Assembly: GCA_947246355.1 (NCBI GenBank)
Contig: CAMXQX010000003.1
Location: 1-45,489 of the forward strand
Source: an uncultured Bacillota bacterium
GTDB taxonomy: Bacteria > Bacillota_I > Bacilli_A > RF39 > UBA660
Direction: 5' to 3'
Length of the DNA stretch: 45,489 nt
Below, piece after piece: positions 36,691 to 45,489 of the stretch. The notes beneath the pieces are model-generated. The model made no database searches. It saw only the letters and a program-made list of their open reading frames with translations, and was not told the origin of the DNA. The position numbers and the translations under genes were made by a program. Every line of letters starts with the position of its first letter. Within the stretch, counting starts at the first letter, position 1.

Positions 36691-38730
36691 ATGAAGTTAA
36701 AATTTAAGGCGGAAGCAAAAGATGTTGCTATATTTGTAGTCTTTTTAATTGTTCTACTCTATGTAATTTGTCTTGCTGTTGTCAATTCCATTACTTTTTT
36801 AAATGAGGGGAGATTACACGGCTTAAATCCATTGCCTGCTTTTACGAGCAATTATTTAGCGCCTACTATGGTATTTTACCTTATTGCTGTTATTGCAGCT
36901 TTTACAAGTGTGCAGTCTTACTTTTTTGAAAGAGAAAAAGGAGTTGGAATTTCTATTGGTGGTAAAACAGAGAAAGGGTATTCTAGATGGGCCAAAGATA
37001 AAGAAATAAAAGCAGAGTTGGAACTTGTTCATCCCATGGATGTAAATATTCCAAAGGGTGGAATACCCCTTATTAACAATGGAAAAGAAATATGGGTCGA
37101 TACTTCTGGATACCATAATATGATTATTGGTTCAACAGGAAGTGGGAAATCACAAGCTTTATCGTTTCCTTTCATCCGCGTTTTAGCAAAAGCAGGAGAA
37201 TCCATGATTGTAACCGACCCCAAAGGAGAGCTTTATGAAGGTACTGCAAACGAATTAAGAGAGCGTGGATACAATATTGTCATTTTAAATTTCCGTGATC
37301 CACAGAAGGGAAATTGTTGGAACCCCTTTTCTCTTCCTTATAAGCTTTATAAAGAGGGAAACATTGATAAGTCTACGGAATTATTAGAAGACTTAGCTAA
37401 AAATATTTTATATGACGAAAATAATAAAGGTGCAGATCCCTTTTGGGAAAATACAGCAGCCGACTATTTTACAGGTCTTTCTCTCGCTCTTTTTGATGAT
37501 GCCAATGAATTAGAAATTAATTTAAATAGTATTAACTTAATGAGTACTGTGGGGGAAGAGAAAATAGGGGGAACGACAGTTATTAAAGAATACTTTGATG
37601 GTAAAGATAAAAACGCGGGAGCGTATATCAATGCTGCTAGTACTCTTATGGCTCCTTCGGAGACCAAGGGAAGTATTTTGTCTGTGTTCAAGCAAAAAAT
37701 AAAACTCTTTTCTTCTCGTGATAATTTATCCGAGATGTTATCAAGCAGTGACTTTGACATGGAAGATATTGGAAGAAAGAAAACGGCCGTATTTATTGTC
37801 GTACAAGATGAGAAAAAAACTTATCATTCTCTTGTAACCATTTTCTTAAAACAATGTTATGAAACTTTGGTGCGAGTAGCCCAAGAAACAGGAGGAAAAT
37901 TAAAATATAGAACCAACTTTTTAATGGATGAATTTGCCAATATGCCGCCCTTAGGGGATGTGGATGCTATGGTATCTGCCGCTCGCTCTAGAAATATAAG
38001 GCTTTCTTTTATCATTCAAAACTTTTCACAATTAAATGATGTATATGGAAAAGAAAAAGCAGAAACCATTCGTGGAAACTGTGGAAATACAATCTATATT
38101 TTAAGCACAGAACTTGCCGCTTTGGAAGAAATTAGTAAAATGTGTGGGGAAGTAAAATCGAAAAAAGAAGATAAAACGGATTCGAGACCACTTGTAACTG
38201 TGACAGACTTGCAAAACATGAAAGAAGAGGAAGCCATCATTTTACGTTCTAGAAATAGACCTTATAAAACAAAATTGAAATTCGATTGGAAAATAACTTG
38301 GGGGGCCAACTACGAAAAAGCAACTTATCCAAATCGAGAAAAAAAAGAAGTTAAAGTTTTTGATTTAAAATCCATTGTGGAAGAAAAACGAAATCAAAAG
38401 ATGAGTGAAATGTTAGGTTCTATAAAAGATAAAGATGGCAAAGTTCCAAGCTTTCCAGGATTTCCAGGCCTGCCAAAGATGCCAGCAGCGTTTTCAAATA
38501 GTAAACCAAATCCAGGAGGTTTTAATACCGATGATATCATAAAGAGAATTGATGCTCGTATTGCAGAACTAGAGGCAGAAGAGAAAAGGGAAAGGGAGGA
38601 ACAACAAAAGAAGGAGAATAGGAATAAAATGGAATCTCTTGAACCAAAAGTAGTCAATATGCCAAAGAAAAATAAAGAGATTACGGATGATCAATTTTTT
38701 GACGACTTTTTTTGCGATGATGAATTTTAA
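36691..38730 (+). CDS. virD4: VirD4/TraG-type coupling ATPase
   Basis: Walker A IGSTGSGKSQA, Walker B FLMDEFANMPPLGDVDAMVSAARSRNIRLSFIIQNFSQL. Confidence 0.93.
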   Translation: MKLKFKAEAKDVAIFVVFLIVLLYVICLAVVNSITFLNEGRLHGLNPLPAFTSNYLAPTMVFYLIAVIAAFTSVQSYFFEREKGVGISIGGKTEKGYSRWAKDKEIKAELELVHPMDVNIPKGGIPLINNGKEIWVDTSGYHNMIIGSTGSGKSQALSFPFIRVLAKAGESMIVTDPKGELYEGTANELRERGYNIVILNFRDPQKGNCWNPFSLPYKLYKEGNIDKSTELLEDLAKNILYDENNKGADPFWENTAADYFTGLSLALFDDANELEINLNSINLMSTVGEEKIGGTTVIKEYFDGKDKNAGAYINAASTLMAPSETKGSILSVFKQKIKLFSSRDNLSEMLSSSDFDMEDIGRKKTAVFIVVQDEKKTYHSLVTIFLKQCYETLVRVAQETGGKLKYRTNFLMDEFANMPPLGDVDAMVSAARSRNIRLSFIIQNFSQLNDVYGKEKAETIRGNCGNTIYILSTELAALEEISKMCGEVKSKKEDKTDSRPLVTVTDLQNMKEEEAIILRSRNRPYKTKLKFDWKITWGANYEKATYPNREKKEVKVFDLKSIVEEKRNQKMSEMLGSIKDKDGKVPSFPGFPGLPKMPAAFSNSKPNPGGFNTDDIIKRIDARIAELEAEEKREREEQQKKENRNKMESLEPKVVNMPKKNKEITDDQFFDDFFCDDEF

Positions 38731-38750
38731 AGTCTTATGGACTTTTTTTC
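38729..38750 (+). terminator. Terminator closing the Tad/T4SS locus
   Basis: AAAGTC-ttatg-GACTTTttttt. Confidence 0.7.
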
Positions 38751-38796
38751 TATGCATAAAATTTGAACTTCATATACTGTAAGTAGGAGGAATATT

Positions 38797-39087
38797 ATGG
38801 TAAATTCGATAACAATCGGTGAACTTCTTAAACTTGTACCCTCCTCATCCATTATTGATATAAGAAACAGCCAAAGTTATAACAATAATCATATTCCAGG
38901 GGCTATAAATGTTCCTTATGAAAAACTTATTCTCCAACCTGATGTTTATTTAAAATTTTCGCAGAACTACTATATATATTGTCAAAAAGGTGTTTCAAGT
39001 AAAAGAGTTGTTTCTCTTTTGAATCGAATGGGGTATCATACTGTTCATGTTGAAGGCGGATATGAGGAGTGGATTATGAAAAAATAG
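38797..39087 (+). CDS. Rhodanese-like protein
   Basis: IIDIRNSQSYNNNHIPGAINVPYEKL...YIYCQKGVSSKRVVSLLNRMGYHTVHVEGGYEEW. Confidence 0.9.
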   Translation: MVNSITIGELLKLVPSSSIIDIRNSQSYNNNHIPGAINVPYEKLILQPDVYLKFSQNYYIYCQKGVSSKRVVSLLNRMGYHTVHVEGGYEEWIMKK

Positions 39088-39115
39088 ATGAGAGAAACTT
39101 ATCTATTTTTCTTTT
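39080..39115 (+). terminator. Rho-independent terminator
   Basis: AAATAGAT-gagagaaactt-ATCTATTTttc. Confidence 0.6.
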
Positions 39116-39217
39116 AAAAAATATTGTATTTTGTCTAGAAAAAATCATTCCATGCATGTTGTTGTTGAACTACTAAAAAAATATGGTATAATTTTACTTA
39201 GAATAAAGGAGGCTTAT

Positions 39218-40039
39218 ATGACATTTGATGCAATCACCAATCTACTTGTTAAAATTATTGATGTTATGGTAGTTTGGCTTTTATTATACTATATTTTAAA
39301 AAATGTAAGAAAAAATGTGAAAATGTTGCTATTATTCAAGGGGATTACGATTTTAATTTTATTAAAAATAGTGAGCGGAATTTTTAATCTAGTAACAGTA
39401 GGCTATTTGCTGGATTACATTATTACTTGGGGACCTCTCGCTATTATTGTTGTTTTCCAACCAGAGATTAGAAACGTCTTAGAATATTTAGGAAGAACAC
39501 AACTTCTTGGAAGGCATAAGGTCTTGACGGTCGACGAAAGAGAAAGAGTTGTTTATGAAATTACGAATGCCCTTGATTATTTAAAAAAATCTAGAATTGG
39601 GGCTTTAATTGTCCTTGAAAGAGACAATAGTCTAAACGATTACATAGAGAAATCAAAGAAACTTTACGCTGATATTTCTTCAGATTTACTCATTTCTATT
39701 TTTTTCCCAAACAATCCACTTCATGATGGAGGCGTTATTATTCAAGGGGATAAAATTACGAGTGCTGGTGCAGTATTTCCAACGAGCGATAACTTAAAAA
39801 TTAGTAAACGTCTTGGTACAAGACATAGAGCAGCCTTAGGAATTTCAGAAACAGGAGACTGTATTGCTTTGATTGTCTCAGAGGAAACAGGAAGGGTTTC
39901 TATTGCTATGAATGGAGAACTTAATTATAACTTAACTCTTGATGAAGTAAAAATGACACTTCTTGAAGAATTGAGGCCAAAGAAAATGATTTTTGTGGAT
40001 GAAGAGGAGGAGAATGATGAAAATAGTGCAAGTGTTTAA
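39218..40039 (+). CDS. cdaA: Diadenylate cyclase CdaA
   Basis: Three TMs, then DGGVIIQGDKITSAGAVFP and RLGTRHRAALGISE DAC motifs; aaaggagg RBS at ATG 39218. Confidence 0.95.
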   Translation: MTFDAITNLLVKIIDVMVVWLLLYYILKNVRKNVKMLLLFKGITILILLKIVSGIFNLVTVGYLLDYIITWGPLAIIVVFQPEIRNVLEYLGRTQLLGRHKVLTVDERERVVYEITNALDYLKKSRIGALIVLERDNSLNDYIEKSKKLYADISSDLLISIFFPNNPLHDGGVIIQGDKITSAGAVFPTSDNLKISKRLGTRHRAALGISETGDCIALIVSEETGRVSIAMNGELNYNLTLDEVKMTLLEELRPKKMIFVDEEEENDENSASV

Positions 40040-41378
40040 AAAACTTTTTCGTTCTATAGCCTATTTTTTTGATAGATATTTTGTAACACCTGTTACAAAG
40101 TTCATCTTCCTCTTTACAAATAAATACGGAAAATCGGGAAAACAAATTGAAAATTGGCTATCTTCGACGAATACCCTTCTTTTTATTTCCCTTCTTCTTG
40201 CTTTTGCTATTTTTATAATGATTGATAAAAAGATTATTGTCTTTAATGACAATTCAGCAGAGGTATTACAAGATCAACCTGTAAAAGCAATTTACAACGA
40301 GGAGTCTTATGTGGTAGAAGGGCTTCCTAAAACGGTAGATATTACTTTGATTGGATCTACAACCGATTTATATATTGCAAGACAATCTTCCAATCATGAT
40401 GTAACCATGGATTTAAGCGGTCTAAAGCCTGGAACACATAAAGTTGCTATTAAATACAATCGAAATACAGGAAACATTAAATATATGGTTAATCCTTCGA
40501 CAGTGACAGTCATTATTTATCAAAAGGTTTCGGAAACAAAAACCCTTGATTTGGATATTTTAAATTTGGATCATTTGGATTCTAAATTGGTTGTGGAAGA
40601 TGTAACCTATGATACAGATAAGGTCATTATCAAGGGAGCAGAACATATTCTAAAGGAAGTGGCAACAGTGAAGGCTCTTGTTGATTTAGATAGCTTAGCA
40701 ACCCAAAATGTAGGAACCAATAAGCTGACAGATGTAATGCTTAAAGCCTATGACAAAGAAGGAAATGTCGTTGATGTAGAAGTTGTTCCAAGTAAGATCG
40801 ATGTAGACGTTGTTATTTCCTCTCCAAGTGAAGAAATTCCTATCAAAGTTATTCCAAAAGGGGAAGTTAGCTTTGGACTTGGAATATCTACAATTACACT
40901 CAGTGATGAAACTGTTATTGTTTACGCTTCAAGCGACGTACTTGAAAAAATTAAAGAAACAGGATATATTCCTATTGAAATTGATGTAAGTGATTTAAAA
41001 GCAAATAAAGAGTATAAGCAAGAAATTCCTCTACCAATTGGTGCGAAATCTTTGTCTACTAACACAATAACTGTCAAGGTGGCCGTAGAAGAATCAACCA
41101 ATAAAGATTTTACAGATATCGCGATTGAGACAAGAAATTTGCCTAGTGGCTATATTGCACAAGGTGTAAGTGAAAGTGATACAAAGGTCACAGTAACAGT
41201 AAAAGGGGTTAAATCAGTAATTGATACACTAGAGGCATCAGACATCCATGCTTACGTGGATTTATCAGATTACAAGGAGGGGACGCATAAAGTAGACGTG
41301 AAGGTAGAAGGAGCAGATACAAAAGTACAATATACATCAAAGATAAAACAGATTGAAATTAAGATCTCCAAAAAATAG
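40014..41378 (+). CDS. cdaR: CdaR/YbbR-domain regulator of CdaA
   Basis: N-terminal TM and YbbR repeats; overlaps cdaA. Confidence 0.9.
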   Translation: MMKIVQVFKKLFRSIAYFFDRYFVTPVTKFIFLFTNKYGKSGKQIENWLSSTNTLLFISLLLAFAIFIMIDKKIIVFNDNSAEVLQDQPVKAIYNEESYVVEGLPKTVDITLIGSTTDLYIARQSSNHDVTMDLSGLKPGTHKVAIKYNRNTGNIKYMVNPSTVTVIIYQKVSETKTLDLDILNLDHLDSKLVVEDVTYDTDKVIIKGAEHILKEVATVKALVDLDSLATQNVGTNKLTDVMLKAYDKEGNVVDVEVVPSKIDVDVVISSPSEEIPIKVIPKGEVSFGLGISTITLSDETVIVYASSDVLEKIKETGYIPIEIDVSDLKANKEYKQEIPLPIGAKSLSTNTITVKVAVEESTNKDFTDIAIETRNLPSGYIAQGVSESDTKVTVTVKGVKSVIDTLEASDIHAYVDLSDYKEGTHKVDVKVEGADTKVQYTSKIKQIEIKISKK

Positions 41379-41379
41379 A

Positions 41380-41412
41380 AAAAAGCTTTACTTCAAAAGT
41401 AAGGCTTTTTTT
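41380..41412. terminator. Bidirectional terminator
   Basis: aaaaAAGCTTTACTTcaaaAGTAAGGCTTttttt. Confidence 0.7.
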
Positions 41413-41611
41413 ATGCTTTTTCAATATGATTAAATAACAAACCGATATTAATAAGACCACATACAGCAATAATAATATAAATCACTCTTCTTATAATATC
41501 AATATCTTGAAATAAAAACTCAACTAAATTAAAATCAAGAATTGCAACTAAACCCCAGTTAACCGCACCAAGAATAGTAAAGACTAGTGCAATTTTTTGT
41601 AATGTCTCCAC
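41411..41611 (-). CDS. DUF378-type small membrane protein
   Basis: LQKIALVFTILGAVNWGLVAILDFNLVEFLF; minus-strand aggagtg RBS. Confidence 0.85.
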   Translation of the reverse strand: METLQKIALVFTILGAVNWGLVAILDFNLVEFLFQDIDIIRRVIYIIIAVCGLINIGLLFNHIEKA

Positions 41612-41713
41612 AAATACACTCCTTTCTTATCATTACTAGTATTTTACAAATTTTGAAACTTATTCATAACTTTTAAAAATAAAAATATAATTAAGTGAAT
41701 ATGAGGTGAGAAA

Positions 41714-42715
41714 ATGAAAAGAAAGGTTATATTAATTGTAGGAGTTTTATCTGTCTTTTTACTGAGTGGTTGTTTTGGAAAAAAGAGCGAAAATCTTCTA
41801 GAAAAATTTAAAAAACAAGTAAGTAAAAATGAGAGTTACTACTTATCTGGAGATTTAGAAATTGTGAATCATGAGGATATTTACTCTTATGTTGTAGAAG
41901 TAGCTTATAAAAAAGACAATCAATTTCGTGTAGAACTAAAAAACAAAACCAACGATCATGAGCAAATTATACTAAAAAATAGCGAAGGAGTATTTGTCTT
42001 AACCCCATCTTTAAATAAGAGTTTTAAATTTCAAAGCGATTGGCCATACAACAGTTCCCAAAGTTATCTATTACAAACATTAGTAACAGATATAGAAAAC
42101 GATGAAAATAGGAAGGTAGAAGAAAATGAGGAAGGCATCATCGTTACAACGAAAACAAACTATTCCAACAATAAAAGTTTGGTTAGTCAAAAAATTTATA
42201 TTGATAAAGATGCCAATGTGACTAAGGTAGAGGTTTTAGACAAAGATGGTACATCGAAAATTAAGATGTCTTTTGCAGATATTGATTATGATACAAAATT
42301 TGATGAAAATTATTTTGATCTAAATAGTAATATGCAAGCCAGTAAGACAGATAAATTAGAGCAAACTGAAAAATCAATCAATGATATAGTGTATCCTATG
42401 TTTTTACCGACAAATACTCGTTTATCTGGTGAAAATAAAGTGGCAAAGACCGATGGAGAGAGGGTTATATTGACATTTACTGGAGAAAAACCATTTACAT
42501 TTGTTCAAGAAAATGTCGGTATAACAGATAGTTATGAAACAATTACAACGTTTGGAGAACCACAAATGCTACTAGACACTATTGGTATTGTTGAGGACAA
42601 AACAGTTTCTTGGATTAGTGAAGGTGTTGAATACTACTTAACATCAGAAGTGATGAGTAAAGAAGAATTATTAGAAGTCGCTTCTTCAATAGCTACCGTT
42701 CCAATAGAAAAATAG
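41714..42715 (+). CDS. LolA/GerS-like lipoprotein
   Basis: SVFLLSGCFG lipobox; LSGDLEIVNHEDIYSYVVEVAYKKDNQFRVELKN...IYIDKDANVTKVEVLDKDG. Confidence 0.65.
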   Translation: MKRKVILIVGVLSVFLLSGCFGKKSENLLEKFKKQVSKNESYYLSGDLEIVNHEDIYSYVVEVAYKKDNQFRVELKNKTNDHEQIILKNSEGVFVLTPSLNKSFKFQSDWPYNSSQSYLLQTLVTDIENDENRKVEENEEGIIVTTKTNYSNNKSLVSQKIYIDKDANVTKVEVLDKDGTSKIKMSFADIDYDTKFDENYFDLNSNMQASKTDKLEQTEKSINDIVYPMFLPTNTRLSGENKVAKTDGERVILTFTGEKPFTFVQENVGITDSYETITTFGEPQMLLDTIGIVEDKTVSWISEGVEYYLTSEVMSKEELLEVASSIATVPIEK

Positions 42716-42732
42716 ATTTTTCTATTTTTTCT
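42706..42732 (+). terminator. Rho-independent terminator
   Basis: GAAAAATAGA-ttt-TTCTATTTTTTC. Confidence 0.6.
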
Positions 42733-42787
42733 ATGCTAGAGAAGTTTTATTTTTTAAATTTATGGTATAATGATTTTGGGTGAGAAA

Positions 42788-43333
42788 ATGAATCAAAGAA
42801 AAAAAATACAAAAAAATACAAAGAAAACACAAAATATGAAAGGAACAATACCCTCTCCAGAGGAGGAAGTAAGACGATTTGGTTTCTTAATTCTTGTGAT
42901 TGTTATTGTCCTATTTTTAGTATACATCGTTTCAACATTATTAAAAGGAAAAGATTATTCTTCTATTTTTGATAATAGCCTAGATGTGAGTGAGATACAG
43001 TATACAGAAATCTTAATTGGAACAATGCTAAAACAAAGGGAGGATAAATATTATGTATTAATTATGGATCGTGAAGATCCGTATTATGAAATACTTAACA
43101 AATATAAAGAAACTTATTTAGCAGCAAAAAACCATGAAGTATTATATACAATTGATTTAGGAAATATTTTTAATAAAGCCTCTAAGAAAGAGGAAACGGA
43201 TTTAGATACCCTATCGTTTAAGGGAGCTGCTTTTCTTCTTATTGAAAATGGGGAGATAAAACAAATAGAGGAAAATAGCGCTACAATTTCTACACAGTTC
43301 ATTGAAATGACAAAAAAATTAGAGGAAGCATAA
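42788..43333 (+). CDS. Single-TM hypothetical protein
   Basis: TM after a basic N-terminus; TGgTATAAT promoter immediately upstream; no family recognised. Confidence 0.7.
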   Translation: MNQRKKIQKNTKKTQNMKGTIPSPEEEVRRFGFLILVIVIVLFLVYIVSTLLKGKDYSSIFDNSLDVSEIQYTEILIGTMLKQREDKYYVLIMDREDPYYEILNKYKETYLAAKNHEVLYTIDLGNIFNKASKKEETDLDTLSFKGAAFLLIENGEIKQIEENSATISTQFIEMTKKLEEA

Positions 43334-43384
43334 TTTCTTTTTGATTTAGAAATAGGATAATAGAGTGGATAGGTGATAAAAGAG

Positions 43385-44596
43385 ATGTTGAAGAAGCAGA
43401 AACAAAAAAAAGAAAATAATCTATTTGAATTAAAGGAAGTAACTGTCCTTTTGGTTATAACTTGTATGATAGGAATTATTATGGGAGCCTCTGTTGGATA
43501 CCGAGTAAAAAAAGTAGACAAAAGTATTACTTCTCCAGTCATAGAAGAATTCATAGATCAGTACAACTATATTTTGCAAAATAATATTGCAGATGTGTCA
43601 CCAACAGATCTAATGAAAGGGGCCATAGAAGGAATGCTCTCTACATTTGAAGATGACTATAGTTATGTGATTAGTGATGAGGAGCAAGAAAACTTTAATA
43701 TACGTTTAAACGGAGAGTATGAGGGGGTTGGAATTGAGGTTGTTACCACCACTGATGATAAAATCTATGTTTATAACGTTTTTGCAAATTCCCCTGCTGA
43801 TCAAGCAGGACTTGCTCCAGGCGATCAAATTATCAAAATGGATGGTGAAAACCTTGAAGGCAAAGATTCAACCTATGTAGCTAATTATGTTAAAAATAGT
43901 GAAAAAAATAGTTTCTCTATCACAGTGTTGAGAAATGGGGAAGAGCTTGTAAAAGAAGTAGTTCGTCAAAAAGTTATCATTGATTCTGTCCATTCTAAAA
44001 TTATAGAAAAGGAAAGTCAAAAGATTGGATATATTTATTTAAGTATATTTTCTTCTTCTTCTTACCAACAATTTAAAGAAAAATTAAAAAAATTAGAGGA
44101 GGAAAAAATTGACTCTCTTATTATTGATGTACGTTACAATAATGGGGGGCACTTAGTAACTGCAGCCAATATATTATCTTTATTCCTAGATGCATCCCAT
44201 ATTATTTATCAAACGGATAAAGATGGAAAAATTGAAAAGTTTTATTCTTCTGGAACGGAGACGAAAAAATATCCCATTGTAGTTTTACAAAATGATGCAA
44301 GTGCATCGGCATCAGAATTACTATCAGCAGCTTTAAAGGAACAGTATGGGGCAAAAGTAGTCGGAAATACCAGTTTTGGCAAAGGAACTATTCAAGAACT
44401 CATTACGTTAAGTGATGGAACAGAGTATAAATTTACAACCAAAAAGTGGCTTACACCAAAGGGAAATTGGATTCATAAAAAGGGAGTGACTCCAGATGAG
44501 GAAGTCGATTTAGGTGAAGTTTATTTTGAAAACCCAACGGATGAAAATGACGTGCAATTACAAAAAGCAATAGAAGTTTTAGTAGGAAAGGAATAA
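43385..44596 (+). CDS. S41-family C-terminal processing peptidase with PDZ domain
   Basis: PDZ (EGVGIEVVTTTDDKIYVYNVFANSPADQAGLAPGDQIIKMDG) and VLQNDASASASELLSAALKEQYGAKVVGNTSFGKGTIQ catalytic region. Confidence 0.93.
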   Translation: MLKKQKQKKENNLFELKEVTVLLVITCMIGIIMGASVGYRVKKVDKSITSPVIEEFIDQYNYILQNNIADVSPTDLMKGAIEGMLSTFEDDYSYVISDEEQENFNIRLNGEYEGVGIEVVTTTDDKIYVYNVFANSPADQAGLAPGDQIIKMDGENLEGKDSTYVANYVKNSEKNSFSITVLRNGEELVKEVVRQKVIIDSVHSKIIEKESQKIGYIYLSIFSSSSYQQFKEKLKKLEEEKIDSLIIDVRYNNGGHLVTAANILSLFLDASHIIYQTDKDGKIEKFYSSGTETKKYPIVVLQNDASASASELLSAALKEQYGAKVVGNTSFGKGTIQELITLSDGTEYKFTTKKWLTPKGNWIHKKGVTPDEEVDLGEVYFENPTDENDVQLQKAIEVLVGKE

Positions 44597-44620
44597 AAAC
44601 TATTCCTTTCTATTTTTTTA
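44587..44620 (+). terminator. Rho-independent terminator
   Basis: AAAGGAATA-aaaac-TATTCCTTTctattttttt. Confidence 0.75.
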
Positions 44621-44718
44621 ATAATTTCGCATTTCTAATAATTTGTATTCTTGTAGTTTGAAAAACTTTCCAAATCACAAAAAAAAGGTTATAATAGTCT
44701 TGGGAAGAAGGAACACTC

Positions 44719-45261
44719 ATGAAAAAAATTTGTGTTGGAGATAAGTATCAAATACAATGTTATAAACATGATGGGAGTGTACATCGCGCCTGGGAAGAAG
44801 CTATTGTTTTAGATGTACAAAAGGATTATATCGTTTTTGCAAATAAGAAAACCCTTGTAACAAGATCAGAAGGAATCAGTTGGAAGACAAAGGAGCCAGC
44901 GATTATGTATTACTTCAAGCATAAATGGTATAATGTGATTGCCCAAATGAAGAAAGAAGGGTTTTCTTATTATTGCAATATAGCAACTCCTTATCTTATT
45001 GAGGAAGGAACAGTTAAATATATTGATTATGATTTAGATCTTAGAATTTATCCCTCTGGTGAATACAAAGTTCTTGATAAATTAGAATACCAGTACCATA
45101 AGAGGATTATGAATTATTCGGAGAGTTTAGATAAAGTAATTCAAAATGGATTAGATGAATTAATTACACTGTATAAAAAAAAATCACCAATTTTTAATAG
45201 AAATAAAAATTATGAATATTATAAACTGTATGAAGAATTAATAAAATTAGAAAAAAATTAG
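44719..45261 (+). CDS. ntdP: DUF402 protein, nucleoside di/triphosphate phosphatase-like (NtdP/YgaC type)
   Basis: YKHDGSVHRAWEEAIVLDVQKDYIVFANKKTLVTRSEGISWKTKEPAIMYYFKHKWYNVIAQ...YIDYDLDLRIYPSGEYKVLD. Confidence 0.85.
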   Translation: MKKICVGDKYQIQCYKHDGSVHRAWEEAIVLDVQKDYIVFANKKTLVTRSEGISWKTKEPAIMYYFKHKWYNVIAQMKKEGFSYYCNIATPYLIEEGTVKYIDYDLDLRIYPSGEYKVLDKLEYQYHKRIMNYSESLDKVIQNGLDELITLYKKKSPIFNRNKNYEYYKLYEELIKLEKN

Positions 45262-45339
45262 CATTTCTTCCCTTTTTTACATATAATATAAAGAATTCAA
45301 ACAAAATGCGTAAAATTGTAAAAAAAAGATATTTTTTTG

Positions 45340-45368
45340 TTGACACATTTCTTTGAATTTGATATATT
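45340..45368 (+). promoter_or_regulatory. Strong promoter of a downstream rRNA operon
   Basis: TTGACA-N17-TATATT. Confidence 0.8.
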
Positions 45369-45489
45369 AGTATTGCTCTTGAAAGAGGAGCAATATTACA
45401 AAAAGCGAAAAATGTCGCAGACATGAAAAAGCTTAAAATGATCTTTGAAAACTGAGCAAAAAAATAAGTCAATTCACAAGAGAAGTCAA
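45369..45489 (+). other. rRNA operon 5' leader (hairpin plus boxA-like antitermination sequence)
   Basis: ATTGCTC...GAGCAAT hairpin, then tgatctttgaaaactgagcaaaa typical of sequence preceding Firmicutes 16S genes. Confidence 0.7.

Noticed and set aside
11640-38750. Calling the whole block an integrative conjugative element
   Set aside because: VirB4, VirD4, PrgI and VirB6-like genes fit, but no relaxase, integrase, excisionase, replication gene or direct-repeat ends were seen, and it is interleaved with Tad genes.

Overview
AT-rich, Firmicutes-like chromosomal segment. About 0-11.5 kb carries small accessory genes: a frameshifted GrpB-like gene, three collagen-like/BclA-type genes (one frameshifted), a Cdd1-type HhH protein, a HAD-like protein, methionine aminopeptidase, an ABC-2 transporter, an XRE regulator with a DUF4097-like protein, and a lipoprotein. 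About 38.7-45.5 kb looks like core genome: rhodanese, CdaA-CdaR c-di-AMP genes, DUF378, a LolA/GerS-like lipoprotein, an S41 PDZ protease, a DUF402/NtdP-like phosphatase, and the promoter/leader of an rRNA operon at the right edge. Between them (~11.6-38.75 kb) is a largely co-directional locus combining Tad/Flp-type pilus genes (CpaB, TadZ-like, CpaF/TadA, TadB, TadC, a candidate Flp-like pilin, small TadE-like proteins) with a Gram-positive type IV secretion set (three VirB2/TrbC-like modules, VirB6-like, PrgI/VirB3-like, two-ORF VirB4, NlpC/P60 and glucosaminidase-M23 hydrolases, VirD4). It also encodes a 1075-aa Cys-rich protein with a putative internal thioester (TED) adhesin domain. No relaxase, integrase or sortase motif was seen. 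I propose this as the candidate undescribed system: a domesticated, adhesin-bearing Tad/T4SS composite surface apparatus. All family calls come from reading motifs by eye; no searches were run.
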